Notes under the pieces: generated by a model | Database searches by the model: none | Told to the model about the DNA's origin: nothing | The model's input: only the letters and a program-made list of their open reading frames with translations | Shown: piece by piece, positions 42,290 to 52,005 of the stretch | Numbering within the stretch: the first letter of the stretch is position 1 | Layout: each line of letters opens with the position of its first letter | Translations under genes and position numbers: made by a program | Assembly: GCA_902555585.1 (NCBI GenBank) | Contig: CACDSY010000003.1 | Span: 124,001 to 188,000 of the forward strand | Length of the DNA: 64,000 nucleotides | From: an uncultured Pelagibacteraceae bacterium | Lineage (GTDB): Bacteria > Pseudomonadota > Alphaproteobacteria > Pelagibacterales > Pelagibacteraceae | Reading direction: 5' to 3'

Positions 42290-43186
42290 ATGCATTTTGT
42301 TGAGAAAGATTTAACACAAAAAAGAATTGATTTAGATACCAAACTTAAATCCAATAAAATTTTAAGAGTGCCTGGTGCATACAATCCTTTAACAGCTAAA
42401 TTAATTGAAGAAATTGGTTACGATGCAGTTTATGTATCAGGTGGTGTAATGGCAAATGATTTAGGGTTTCCTGATATTGGCTTAACTACTTTACAGGACG
42501 TTAGTACTAGATCATACTTAATATCACGCGTTACAAATCTCCCAACAATTGTTGACATTGATACTGGATTTAAATCATGCAAAGAGACTATAGAGACATT
42601 TGAAGAGTTTGGTGTTGCTGCTGTTCATTTGGAAGATCAAATTGAACAGAAAAGATGTGGCCATTTGGAAAATAAAGAACTTATCCCAAAAGAGAAAATG
42701 GTTGCTAAAATAAAAGAGTGTGTGTCCTCAAGAAAAGATAAAAATTTTAAGATTATAGCAAGATCCGATGCAAATAGTGTGGAGGGAATAGATAGTATGA
42801 TTGACAGATGTAAAGCATATGTGGATGCTGGTGCTGAGATAATATTCCCAGAGGCTTTAAAAGACGAAAAAGAATTTGAATTAGTAAGAAATTCTCTAAA
42901 TTGTTATCTTTTAGCTAATATGACTGAATTTGGAAAATCTAAATTACTTAATTATAATCAATTGCAGGACCTTGGATATAATATCGTTATATATCCTGTT
43001 TCTACACAAAGATTAGCAATGAAAAATGTTGAAGATGGTTTGCGTGCTATTTTTGCTGATGGACATCAAAATAATATTATTGATAAAATGCAAACGCGGA
43101 AAAGATTATATGATTTAGTTGAATACGAAAAATATAATTCTTTAGACGAAAAGATTTATAATTTTAACACAGACGGGCACGAATAA
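42290..43186 (+). CDS. prpB: 2-methylisocitrate lyase
   Basis: PrpB cleaves 2-methylisocitrate to pyruvate and succinate. The 298-residue product is an ICL/PEP-mutase family enzyme with AAVHLEDQIEQKRCGHLENKE (about 111-131, containing the catalytic KRCGH), DIDTGF (about 86-91) and RSDANSVEGI. The ATG follows the prpD stop with no gap, and the stop overlaps prpC by one base. Confidence 0.94.
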   Translation: MHFVEKDLTQKRIDLDTKLKSNKILRVPGAYNPLTAKLIEEIGYDAVYVSGGVMANDLGFPDIGLTTLQDVSTRSYLISRVTNLPTIVDIDTGFKSCKETIETFEEFGVAAVHLEDQIEQKRCGHLENKELIPKEKMVAKIKECVSSRKDKNFKIIARSDANSVEGIDSMIDRCKAYVDAGAEIIFPEALKDEKEFELVRNSLNCYLLANMTEFGKSKLLNYNQLQDLGYNIVIYPVSTQRLAMKNVEDGLRAIFADGHQNNIIDKMQTRKRLYDLVEYEKYNSLDEKIYNFNTDGHE

Positions 43187-44310
43187 TGAGTGAAGAAATA
43201 AAAAAAGGATTACTTGGAATAGTTGTTGATGAAACAGAAGTTTCTAAAGTTATGCCTGAAATCAACTCTTTGACTTACAGAGGGTATGCTGCTCAGGATC
43301 TATGTGCAAAATGTAAATTTGAGGAAGTAGCCTATCTAATTTTAAATGGTGAACTTCCAAGTAAAAAACAACTAAAAAAATTTGAAAAAGAAGAGAGAAA
43401 AGAAAGAAAATTATCTAAAACATTATTAGATGATATAAAAAAATTTCCAAAAAAAGCTCACCCTATGGATGTTGCTAGAACAGCAGTAAGTATCATGGGA
43501 CTAGAGGATAAAGAAACAAAAGATAATTCCCCTAAAGCAAATATGAGAAAAGTAATGAGAATTTTCGCTAAAATGCCTGTTGCACTTGCTGCATTTTATA
43601 GAGCTAGAAAAGGAAAAAAAATTATTGTACCTAAAAAAAACCTTTCATTTTCGGAAAACTTTTTTCATATGTGTTTTGGCAAAGTACCAAACAAAGATAT
43701 AGTTAAAGCTTTTGATGTATCTTTAATCTTATATGCAGAACATAGTTTTAATGTTTCTACTTTTACAGCAAGGACTATAACAAGTAGTTTATCTGATATT
43801 CATGGTGCAATTACTGGTGCTATAGCAAGCTTGAAAGGCCCTCTTCACGGAGGAGCGAATGAAGAAGTCATGCATATGATGAATAAAATTAAAAAACCTG
43901 AGAATGCACTTAAATGGATTAATAAAGCTCTAGATAATAAAGATGTGGTTATGGGATTTGGCCATAGAGTTTATAAAAGTGGAGATTCAAGAGTTCCTAC
44001 AATGAGAGAATATTTTGGAAAAGTTGCTAAAATCAAAAAAGATAAAAAATTTGAAAAAATATATGATATCGTTGAAAAAGTGATGATAGACAGGAAAAAT
44101 ATTCATCCAAATGTAGACTATCCTACTGGGCCTACTTATCACTTAATGGGATTTGATACTGATTTCTTCACACCAATTTTTGTAATTTCAAGAATTACAG
44201 GTTGGTCAGCTCATATAATCGAACAACATTCTGCAAATAAATTAATCAGGCCTTTAGCGAGTTACAAAGGCAGCAAACACCGTAAAGTTCTTCAATTAAA
44301 TCAAAGATAA
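43186..44310 (+). CDS. prpC: 2-methylcitrate synthase
   Basis: PrpC condenses propionyl-CoA with oxaloacetate. The 374-residue product is a short citrate-synthase-family protein with the catalytic residues in LHGGANEEVMHM (His), FGHRVYKSGDSR (His) and FDTDFFTPIF (Asp). Operon context with prpD and prpB favours 2-methylcitrate synthase over citrate synthase. Its stop is two bases from the convergent nrdB stop. Confidence 0.93.
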   Translation: MSEEIKKGLLGIVVDETEVSKVMPEINSLTYRGYAAQDLCAKCKFEEVAYLILNGELPSKKQLKKFEKEERKERKLSKTLLDDIKKFPKKAHPMDVARTAVSIMGLEDKETKDNSPKANMRKVMRIFAKMPVALAAFYRARKGKKIIVPKKNLSFSENFFHMCFGKVPNKDIVKAFDVSLILYAEHSFNVSTFTARTITSSLSDIHGAITGAIASLKGPLHGGANEEVMHMMNKIKKPENALKWINKALDNKDVVMGFGHRVYKSGDSRVPTMREYFGKVAKIKKDKKFEKIYDIVEKVMIDRKNIHPNVDYPTGPTYHLMGFDTDFFTPIFVISRITGWSAHIIEQHSANKLIRPLASYKGSKHRKVLQLNQR

Positions 44311-44312
44311 TC

Positions 44313-45323
44313 TCAAGAAAAAGCTTCTGTCCAAGATCCCCTTGTAGATGCTTTTGAGTATTCTGTTGCTCTACCTTCGAAAAAGTTCATATGTTCAACT
44401 GCATTTAACATTGTATCAAGCCATGTTAATGGATTTTTTTGAACATCATAAATTGGCTCTAAACCTAACTGAGCCAATCTTCTATTTCCTATAAATCTTA
44501 TGTAATCTTTTACTTCTTTAGCTGTTAAGCCCTCCATCGGACCCATTTCAAAAGCTAAATCTATAAAAGCATCTTCGTGCTCAATAATAGTTCTGCATGC
44601 TTCATAAATTTCTTTTTTTAGTTGAGGCGTCCAAATTTCTGGATTTTCTTTAATAAAATCTTTGAATAGCCTGATCATAGAATTACAATGTAAAGTTTCA
44701 TCTCTTACAGACCAAGTTACTATCTGTCCCATTCCCTTCATTTTATTGTGTCTTGGAAAATTAAGTAAAATTGCGAAGCTTGCAAAAAGCTGCAAGCCTT
44801 CTGTGAATGCGCTGAATACAGCAATTGTTTTAGCTATATCATGATTAGATTTCATATCGAAGCCTTGCATGTAATCATACTTATCTTTCATTTCTTTATA
44901 TTTCATGAAAGCTGAGTATTCAGACTCAGGCATCCCTATCGTATCTAACAAATGTGAATAGGCTGCAATATGAACAGTTTCCATTGAAGCAAAAGATGAC
45001 ATCATCATTAACACTTCAGTTGGTTTAAACACATTCATGTAATGTCTTATATAACAGTTGCTTACTTCAACATCGGCTTGTGTAAAAAATCTAAAAATTT
45101 GAGTAAGTAAATTTTTTTCGGACTGAGATAAATTTTTTTGCCAATCTCTAACATCATCACCAAGAGGCACTTCCTCTGGCAACCAGTGAATTCTTTGTTG
45201 GGTTAACCAAGCATCATAGCACCATGGGTATCTGAAAGGTTTATAGACAGGATTACCTACAAGTAATCCATTATTTTTTTTTGGTTGAATTATTTCTTTA
45301 TTAATTTTTTCTGCTACTGACAT
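44313..45323 (-). CDS. nrdB: Class I ribonucleotide reductase, beta subunit
   Basis: NrdB houses the metal cofactor and radical. The 336-residue product has the di-metal ligands in SFASMETVHIAAYSHLL (Glu, His), FTEGLQLFASF (Glu) and VRDETLHCNSM (Glu, His). The radical-site Tyr follows the first His at the canonical +4 position (HIAAY). A GTG nine bases upstream is in frame, but GAGGAG lies eight bases before the ATG at 45323, which fixes that start. It overlaps the nrdA end by 10 bp. Confidence 0.95.
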   Translation of the reverse strand: MSVAEKINKEIIQPKKNNGLLVGNPVYKPFRYPWCYDAWLTQQRIHWLPEEVPLGDDVRDWQKNLSQSEKNLLTQIFRFFTQADVEVSNCYIRHYMNVFKPTEVLMMMSSFASMETVHIAAYSHLLDTIGMPESEYSAFMKYKEMKDKYDYMQGFDMKSNHDIAKTIAVFSAFTEGLQLFASFAILLNFPRHNKMKGMGQIVTWSVRDETLHCNSMIRLFKDFIKENPEIWTPQLKKEIYEACRTIIEHEDAFIDLAFEMGPMEGLTAKEVKDYIRFIGNRRLAQLGLEPIYDVQKNPLTWLDTMLNAVEHMNFFEGRATEYSKASTRGSWTEAFS

Positions 45324-47251
45324 GATAAACACTCCTCATAATCTTGTTGGTTATTATTTCCTTCTTTGGATTTATAAACATTCACTGCAATGTCTGTTGA
45401 TTTTGCATCATTAACATTTTCAGCACGTTGTATTGATTTAGACCTGCAGTAATAAAGACTCTTCAAACCTTTCTTCCAAGCTTGAAAATGGATTTGATGC
45501 AAATCTCTTTTATGTACATCTGCAGGTAAAAATAAGTTAATAGATTGAGCTTGAGAAATATGAGGTGTTCTGTCTGCACTCAAATCAACAAGCCATCTTT
45601 GATCTAACTCAAAAGCTGTTTTAAAAACATCTTTTTCATCTTGAGTTAAAAAATCTAAATGTGATACTGATCCTTGGTTAGTCGTAATACTTGACCAAAC
45701 TTCATCTGTATCTTTTCCGTGTTTTTCTAATAGTTGTCTTAAATATTTATTTCGTACGTTAAAAGATCCTGAAAGAGTTTTATGTGTAAAGCTGTTAGCA
45801 GCAATTGGCTCGACACCTGGAGACGTTCCACCACATATTATTGAGATAGAAGCTGTAGGGGCTATTGCAGTTTTGTTAGAAAATCTCTCCATTATACCAT
45901 AATCAGAAGCATCTGGACATGGTCCTCTTTCCTCAGCTAAATCTTTTGATGCCTTATCAACATTTTTATGAATATGCTCAAAAATCTTTTTATTCCAAGC
46001 CTTGCTCATTACAGACTCAATTGGAATCATTTTCTTTTGATAATAAGAATGAAGTCCCATCACACCCAATCCTACGCTTCGTTCTCTCATTGCTGAGTAA
46101 GTAGCATCACTAAATTGCTCTGGTGCATTTTCAATGAAATCTGTCATCACATTATCTAGAAATCTCATTACATCGTCTATGAAATTTTCATCATCTTTCC
46201 AATCATCGTATTTTTCGACGTTTAAAGATGATAAGCAGCATACTGCAGTTCTATCTTTGCCGTCCTTGTCAATTCCTGTGGGTAGAGTAATTTCACTACA
46301 AAGGTTTGAAGTTTTGACAGTAAGACCAGCAAGTTTATGATGTTGAGGAATTTGTCTGTTAACAGTATCGATGAATATAATATACGGCTCTCCTGTTTCA
46401 ATTCTTGCTGTAAGTAATCTTATCCATAGATTTCTTGCAGAAACAGTTGCTTGAACAGCTCCATCTTTTGGACTTTTAAGTCCCCATTGCTCATCAAGTT
46501 CAACAGCTCTCATGAAAGCATCTGAGACTAAAACACCGTGGTGTAAATTTAATGATTTTCTATTAGGATCTCCTCCAGTTGGTCTTCTCATCTCTATAAA
46601 CTCTTCAATTTCTGGATGGTCTATTGGTATATAACAGGCCGCAGAACCTCTTCTTAATGAACCCTGGCTAATTGCCATTGTTAAAGAGTCCATTACTTTT
46701 ATAAATGGAATTATTCCTGAAGTTTTACCAACTCTTCCAATTTTCTCACCTATTGATCTAAGATTTCCCCAGTAGCTTCCGATACCTCCACCACGTGCTG
46801 CAAGCCAAACGTTCTCACTCCATAGATCAAGAATACCGTTAAGACTATCGCTAGCTTCATTTAGAAAACAAGATATTGGCAATCCTCTTGTAGTTCCTCC
46901 ATTTGATAAAACTGGTGTTGCTGGCATGAACCAAAGATTACTAATGTAATTATATAATCTTTGAGCGTGTAAGTTGTCATCAGCATAATGGCTTGCAACT
47001 CTAGCAAACAAATCTTGAAAAGATTCGTTAGCACCCAAATATCTATCTTTAAGAGTAGCTTTTCCAAAGTCAGTTAAATTATCATCTCTGCTTCTATCAA
47101 TTTTAATTGTTATGCCTTTTGAATTTTGAAATAGTTCTGTTTGGCTATTAAGAGAAAATAAATCTAATCTTTTATCTTTAGGATCTTGATTCACATTTGG
47201 TGTATAATCAGAGACAGCTTTCCTAATAGCTTGTGATAAAATCTTGTTCAT
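45314..47251 (-). CDS. nrdA: Class I ribonucleotide reductase, alpha subunit
   Basis: NrdA carries the catalytic site for reduction of NDPs to dNDPs. The 645-residue product has MPATPVLSNGGTTRGLPISC (about 113-132), NLCSEITLPT with an active-site Cys, and a C-terminal redox pair in ECLSCQ. There is no ATP-cone domain before the catalytic core, so the dATP off-switch of E. coli NrdA is probably missing. It is followed by nrdB with overlap. A short inverted repeat lies upstream. Confidence 0.95.
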   Translation of the reverse strand: MNKILSQAIRKAVSDYTPNVNQDPKDKRLDLFSLNSQTELFQNSKGITIKIDRSRDDNLTDFGKATLKDRYLGANESFQDLFARVASHYADDNLHAQRLYNYISNLWFMPATPVLSNGGTTRGLPISCFLNEASDSLNGILDLWSENVWLAARGGGIGSYWGNLRSIGEKIGRVGKTSGIIPFIKVMDSLTMAISQGSLRRGSAACYIPIDHPEIEEFIEMRRPTGGDPNRKSLNLHHGVLVSDAFMRAVELDEQWGLKSPKDGAVQATVSARNLWIRLLTARIETGEPYIIFIDTVNRQIPQHHKLAGLTVKTSNLCSEITLPTGIDKDGKDRTAVCCLSSLNVEKYDDWKDDENFIDDVMRFLDNVMTDFIENAPEQFSDATYSAMRERSVGLGVMGLHSYYQKKMIPIESVMSKAWNKKIFEHIHKNVDKASKDLAEERGPCPDASDYGIMERFSNKTAIAPTASISIICGGTSPGVEPIAANSFTHKTLSGSFNVRNKYLRQLLEKHGKDTDEVWSSITTNQGSVSHLDFLTQDEKDVFKTAFELDQRWLVDLSADRTPHISQAQSINLFLPADVHKRDLHQIHFQAWKKGLKSLYYCRSKSIQRAENVNDAKSTDIAVNVYKSKEGNNNQQDYEECLSCQ

Positions 47252-47287
47252 TTAGCTCCTTTTTTGTACTATACTTAATTAAGTAAA

Positions 47288-47302
47288 ACAACTAGATGTT
47301 GT
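47288..47302. promoter_or_regulatory. Inverted repeat upstream of nrdA
   Basis: ACAAC-TAGAT-GTTGT is a perfect 5-bp inverted repeat 37 bp upstream of the nrdA ATG, in the only sizeable gap (159 bp) between nrdA and the divergent phosphomutase gene. NrdR boxes in front of nrd genes are similar short palindromes (ACAC...GTGT-like), so this is a candidate operator, but the match to the consensus is only partial. Confidence 0.3.
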
Positions 47303-47410
47303 ATGATGGTTTGGTAAATATACTATATGACCAACAAATCAATAGAACATTTATAGAACTTAAGAAAAAAATTATCAATAAAAAAATAAACAAAATATAA
47401 AAATATTAAC

Positions 47411-48865
47411 ATGAAAAATTCAATAAAAATTGATCCTTTTGGCTTTAGAGAATACGACGCGCGATGGTTGTACCCTGATAATATAAATTTAGAAGGTGTG
47501 ACAAATTTGGGAAAAGGTTTAGGAACACAGATTATTAATCATACAAATAAAAGTAATCCAAGAATCATAGTTGGTCATGATTACAGATCTTATAGTGAAG
47601 AAATAAAATCAGCTTTAAAAAAAGGACTTATCTCAACAGGTTGTTGTGTTGAAGATGTGGGATTAGCATTATCGCCGATGGTTTATTTTGCACAATTCAA
47701 TTTAGAAAGTGATGCTGTTGCAATGGTGACAGCTAGTCATAATGAAAATGGTTGGACAGGTGTAAAGATGGGAATAAAGAAAGGATTAACCCATGCACCG
47801 GAAGAGATGAAAGAATTAAAGGATATAACCTTAAATAATAAATTTATTGAAGGTCAAGGAAATGAAAAAGAAATTAGTGATTTTCAAAGTGTTTATAAAG
47901 ATGATCTTATAAATAAAAATAAAATTAAGAAAAAAATTAAAGCTGTAGTTGCCTGTGGCAATGGAACAGCAGGAATATTTGCACCGGACATTTTAAGAGG
48001 AATAGGATGTGATGTAATAGAGCTAGATTGCAATTTGGACTATACTTTTCCAAAGTACAATCCTAATCCTGAAGATCTTGAAATGTTACATGCAATAAGT
48101 AAATCTGTAAAAAAAAATAATGCTGATATCGGATTTGGATTTGATGGAGATGGAGATCGTGTAGGTGTAATAGATAACGATGGTAATGAAATTTTTTCTG
48201 ATAAAATTGGATTATTGATTGCAAGAAATTTATCCTCAAACCACAAAGGATCAAAATTTATTGTAGATGTTAAATCAACTGGGCTGTATTCAACAGATGA
48301 AGTTTTGAAAAATAACTCGTGTGAAACATTGTATTGGAAAACTGGACATTCACATATCAAAAGAAAAGTAAATAATGAAAAAGCACTTGCAGGCTTTGAA
48401 AAAAGTGGTCATTTCTTTTTTAACAAACCTTTAGGTTACGGATATGATGATGGTATAAATTCGGCTATTCAAGTTTGCCATTTACTAAATAATAATCATA
48501 AAAAAATGAATGAGATCATAAATGAATTACCTAATACCTATCAGTCACCTACCATGGCTCCTTTTTGTGAAGATAATGAAAAATATCAAGTTGTTGAAGA
48601 AATAATCAAACAAATTGAGGATTTAAAATCAAATAATGTTAAAATTGATAATCAAGAAATTGAGGACATACTTACAGTAAATGGTATAAGATTTTCTTTT
48701 AAAGATGGCTCTTGGGGTTTGATAAGAGCCTCATCTAATAAGCCTTCTCTGGTAGTTGTTACTGAAAGTCCAACATCTGATGAGAGAAAGAAAAAAATCT
48801 TCGAATTTATCGACGATTTGCTCCAAAACACTGGTAAAATAGGTGAGTACGACCAAAAAATTTAA
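47411..48865 (+). CDS. Phosphomannomutase/phosphoglucomutase
   Basis: The 484-residue alpha-D-phosphohexomutase has the phosphoserine loop VTASHNENGWTGVK (about 110-123), the metal-binding loop GFDGDGDRVGVID (about 238-250), the sugar-binding GFEKSGHFFF (about 327-336) and the C-terminal RASSNKPSLVV phosphate loop. It interconverts hexose 1- and 6-phosphates for cell-surface sugars. The N-terminal FREYDARWLYP resembles the AlgC/ManB group. The 3' end abuts the convergent TSUP gene with no gap. Confidence 0.9.
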   Translation: MKNSIKIDPFGFREYDARWLYPDNINLEGVTNLGKGLGTQIINHTNKSNPRIIVGHDYRSYSEEIKSALKKGLISTGCCVEDVGLALSPMVYFAQFNLESDAVAMVTASHNENGWTGVKMGIKKGLTHAPEEMKELKDITLNNKFIEGQGNEKEISDFQSVYKDDLINKNKIKKKIKAVVACGNGTAGIFAPDILRGIGCDVIELDCNLDYTFPKYNPNPEDLEMLHAISKSVKKNNADIGFGFDGDGDRVGVIDNDGNEIFSDKIGLLIARNLSSNHKGSKFIVDVKSTGLYSTDEVLKNNSCETLYWKTGHSHIKRKVNNEKALAGFEKSGHFFFNKPLGYGYDDGINSAIQVCHLLNNNHKKMNEIINELPNTYQSPTMAPFCEDNEKYQVVEEIIKQIEDLKSNNVKIDNQEIEDILTVNGIRFSFKDGSWGLIRASSNKPSLVVVTESPTSDERKKKIFEFIDDLLQNTGKIGEYDQKI

Positions 48866-49696
48866 TTAAAGATCTAAAAATCTAATTAAAAATAAAGTCC
48901 CTATTACATATAAAAATACCCCAAACATTCTTTGAGTTTTATTTTTATCTGTGGTGTGAACCATATTAGCTCCAACTCTAGCCATAAAAGATGTGATTGG
49001 AATAAATATCAAAAAGGCAGGAATATTTACAAAACCAATACTTAGAGGAAGATTTGCATTTAGCAAAAAACCAGATGTCAAAAAACCAATTGAACCAATA
49101 GATGCTATTACAAATCCTATTGCAGCTGAACTTCCAATTGCTCTACTTATAGGATATCCAAAATATCTTAGGATTGGAACATTCATCATAGCTCCTGTAA
49201 TACCCATAGGTGCAGATATAAAACCGGAAATGAAACCAAAAGTTGCTTTTGGTAGAAACTTAAACTTTTTATTTTTTTTTAATTCCTGTTTTATTAGTAA
49301 TAAATATCCACCAAAAAAATATACAACTACAGCAAAAAATAAAACTAAAGATTTTGTATTTAACAATGCTGCCATATATGTACCAAGCAAAACTCCAAAG
49401 ATAACAAATAGACCATAAGTTTTTAAAATATTTGTATCTACAGCTTTATGTTTTCTATGAGTCATTACTGAAACAAAAGCAGTAAAAATTGTAATAGAAA
49501 AAGCGGTTCCTACAGAAAGATGCATCAAATAAGATTTATCTACATCAGCTGTTTCAAAAATAAAAAAAAGCACAGGCACAGAAATAAGGCCTCCACCTAT
49601 CCCAAAGTAACCCGCAAAAAATCCTACAGGAAAAGCAGTTATTATCATTAATAAAATTAAAAGATAATACTGATTAGAAAGAATAGTATTAATCAA
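48866..49696 (-). CDS. TSUP family (TauE/SafE) membrane permease
   Basis: The 276-residue product has the TSUP opening GFFAGYFGIGGGLISVPVLFF (about 25-45) and its internal repeat PKATFGFISGFISAPMGITGAMM (about 148-170), within about eight hydrophobic segments. Family members export sulfite, sulfoacetate or other small anions. Here it is the last gene of the operon that begins with a TRAP transporter and malonyl-CoA decarboxylase, overlapping dusA by eight bases. Its cargo is not readable. Confidence 0.8.
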   Translation of the reverse strand: MINTILSNQYYLLILLMIITAFPVGFFAGYFGIGGGLISVPVLFFIFETADVDKSYLMHLSVGTAFSITIFTAFVSVMTHRKHKAVDTNILKTYGLFVIFGVLLGTYMAALLNTKSLVLFFAVVVYFFGGYLLLIKQELKKNKKFKFLPKATFGFISGFISAPMGITGAMMNVPILRYFGYPISRAIGSSAAIGFVIASIGSIGFLTSGFLLNANLPLSIGFVNIPAFLIFIPITSFMARVGANMVHTTDKNKTQRMFGVFLYVIGTLFLIRFLDL

Positions 49697-50690
49697 TTCG
49701 ACCTGCCGAATGTAATTTAGGAGAAAGTCTAACTTTATCCATAATATGATCGATTTTTTTTACATCCGCATCTCTTACACACATATTTTCACTCAAATAT
49801 CTTTTCCAGTGGCTTGAACCTGTTTGTCCATGGAATAAACCTAGTGTATGTCTCATAACTTGATTTACTCTAGTACCCATTTGTACTTGAGCCTTAACAT
49901 AATCAATTAACTCCTCAACAATTTCTTCTCGCTCTTTAATGTCATGATTATTAAAAATTTCTCTTTCAATATCAGCTAAAAGATAAGGAGAATGATAAAC
50001 AGATCTTCCAATCATTGCTCCATCCACTTTATCTAAATGATCTTTTACTTCTTCAACTGAAGTAACACCGCCATTAATAATTATTTCAAGGTCTTTGAAA
50101 TCTTGCTTTAGTTTATAAACATAATCATATTTTAAAGGAGGTATATTAAGATTTTGCTTAGGCGTAAATTTACCTAACATGGCTTTTCTTGCATGAATTA
50201 TAAAAGTTTTAACCCCGGTCTCCTTTAAAGTTTTTATGAAATTAAAAAAATGTTCGTAATCCTCAACATCGTCATAACCAATTCTAGTTTTAACTGTTAC
50301 TGGCAAAGATGTTGAGTTAATCATTTCTAATAAACAATCTGCCACTAAATTTGGTTCCTTGATTAAACACGCACCAAATCTATTTTTTTGAACTTTTTTA
50401 CTTGGACAGCCTAAGTTTAAATTAATTTCATCATAGCCATAATCTTCACCAATTTTTGCGGCATTTGCTAGTAATTTTGGCGTGGAGCCACCTAACTGTA
50501 AAGCAACTGGTTTTTCTCTTAGATCAAACGATAATAATTTATCTTTATCCCCTCTATCAATTGCCTCAGAAACCACCATTTCTGTATAAAGAAGCACATG
50601 TTTACTTATCAATCTTAAAAAGTATCTTTCGTGTCTATCAGTGCAATCCATCATAGGAGCAACTGATACCAATCTATTAATCTTAGACAT
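49689..50690 (-). CDS. dusA: tRNA-dihydrouridine synthase A
   Basis: DusA reduces uridine 20/20a in the tRNA D-loop with FMN and NADPH. The 333-residue product starts SVAPMMDCTDRHERYFLRL, the DusA-type opening. It has LNLGCPSKKVQKNRFGACL (about 92-110, with the catalytic Cys), VKTRIGYDD and GGVTSVEEVK. It overlaps the malonyl-CoA decarboxylase gene by eight bases, so an unrelated housekeeping gene is embedded in the transport operon. Confidence 0.93.
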   Translation of the reverse strand: MSKINRLVSVAPMMDCTDRHERYFLRLISKHVLLYTEMVVSEAIDRGDKDKLLSFDLREKPVALQLGGSTPKLLANAAKIGEDYGYDEINLNLGCPSKKVQKNRFGACLIKEPNLVADCLLEMINSTSLPVTVKTRIGYDDVEDYEHFFNFIKTLKETGVKTFIIHARKAMLGKFTPKQNLNIPPLKYDYVYKLKQDFKDLEIIINGGVTSVEEVKDHLDKVDGAMIGRSVYHSPYLLADIEREIFNNHDIKEREEIVEELIDYVKAQVQMGTRVNQVMRHTLGLFHGQTGSSHWKRYLSENMCVRDADVKKIDHIMDKVRLSPKLHSAGRID

Positions 50691-51990
50691 GTTTTTTAAC
50701 TTTGTTGGATATATTAACTTTCTTCTCGTTTACATATTCTTGGTGATTTTTTTCAATTTTTGCCAATTCGTATCGATAATTAACCATTACACCAAAAGAT
50801 CTTTTAAAGCCTACCTCTGAAACATTTGCATTTACTGCTATATCATCAATATCTGCTCCATTTTTTAAATGAAATCTACAAACATCATTTATTGGAAAAC
50901 CAAAATCATTTTTCTGTTTTGCTAAATAATTTACCGCTAGCTTACAAATCAAGGCTTTATTATCAGCAATTCTTTTATCTCCAATTTTTAAATCAGAAGA
51001 CTTTAAAAAATCTAAACTATTTTTGTTTGCCTCTCCTAATATTCCAGCAGCTTGAGCACTGTCCATTTTTTTAAACCAATCAGCAAATCCCACCATTGGT
51101 GATAAGGTTCCAAAATATTTAACATCTGGAAGTTCTTCTTGAAGCTCATAAACAACTCTTTTAATTAAAAAATTTCCTAAAGTTACTCTTGATAAGCCAT
51201 CTTGACAGTTGCTTATTGAATAGAAAGTTGCTGTATCATAATTCTTTATTTTTTCGTCTGAAGGTCTTGTTAGCTCTTGTATCGATTGACTTAATCCTTT
51301 AGTTAAAGCTATTTCAACAAATATAATAGGCTCATCCTCTAAAGCAGGATGAAAATAAGCAAAAAATCTTCTATCTTTTCCAAGTCTTCTTTTTAATTCA
51401 TTCATGTCTTTCATTGAATGAACTTTTTCGTATTTCAATAATTTTTCTAAAATTGCAGCTTTAGTATCCCAAGTTATTTTTCTTAATTTTAAAAATCCTG
51501 GGTTAAACCAATTTTTAAATATATCAATTAAATCATAATCTAAGCTCTTTAACTCAGGTTTATCCTTCATTAATTTTAATAAATCTTCTCTTAAAGACAC
51601 AATCTCTGAAGTTCCGTTAGGTGCCATGTTTAATCTAACAAATAATTCTTTTCGAATACCGGAAGTTACTTTTGATAAATTTAAAATTGAATAATCATCT
51701 TGTCTGTTACTATATTTCTTAATAGCTTCATCAATTTTTGATGGGTCTGGTTTGTATTTTTCATTAACTTCAATTAAAAATTTGTTTTTATCCTCTACAG
51801 ATAGGTTTTGATATCTGAATAATATATCTCTAGCGAGGGTAATTCCGAAAGCTGCACCTTTTGTAGACAATAGGTCATCACAAAGATCTAATAGATCTCT
51901 TTTTTTTGCAATACTTTTAAAGGATTTTTTTTCTAAAATCTTTTGTCCAGCATCAGCAATAGTCTCAAAAATTCTTTTTATATTTAACAT
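50683..51990 (-). CDS. Malonyl-CoA decarboxylase
   Basis: The 435-residue product matches malonyl-CoA decarboxylase (MatA/MLYCD). It has a helical N-terminal domain (1 to about 130), KITWDTKAAILEKLLKYEKVH (about 165-185), FAYFHPALEDEPIIFVEIAL (about 211-230) and the C-terminal CRFHLKNGADI (about 385-395) with the catalytic His. It converts malonyl-CoA to acetyl-CoA and CO2. Its place directly after dctP-dctQ-dctM suggests it processes the imported solute. Confidence 0.93.
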   Translation of the reverse strand: MLNIKRIFETIADAGQKILEKKSFKSIAKKRDLLDLCDDLLSTKGAAFGITLARDILFRYQNLSVEDKNKFLIEVNEKYKPDPSKIDEAIKKYSNRQDDYSILNLSKVTSGIRKELFVRLNMAPNGTSEIVSLREDLLKLMKDKPELKSLDYDLIDIFKNWFNPGFLKLRKITWDTKAAILEKLLKYEKVHSMKDMNELKRRLGKDRRFFAYFHPALEDEPIIFVEIALTKGLSQSIQELTRPSDEKIKNYDTATFYSISNCQDGLSRVTLGNFLIKRVVYELQEELPDVKYFGTLSPMVGFADWFKKMDSAQAAGILGEANKNSLDFLKSSDLKIGDKRIADNKALICKLAVNYLAKQKNDFGFPINDVCRFHLKNGADIDDIAVNANVSEVGFKRSFGVMVNYRYELAKIEKNHQEYVNEKKVNISNKVKKHV

Positions 51991-52005
51991 TGTGTTTTTT
52001 ATATA

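Noticed and set aside
47411-48865. Short minus-strand frames inside the phosphomutase gene
   Set aside because: They are shadows of a clear 484-residue protein with all mutase motifs.
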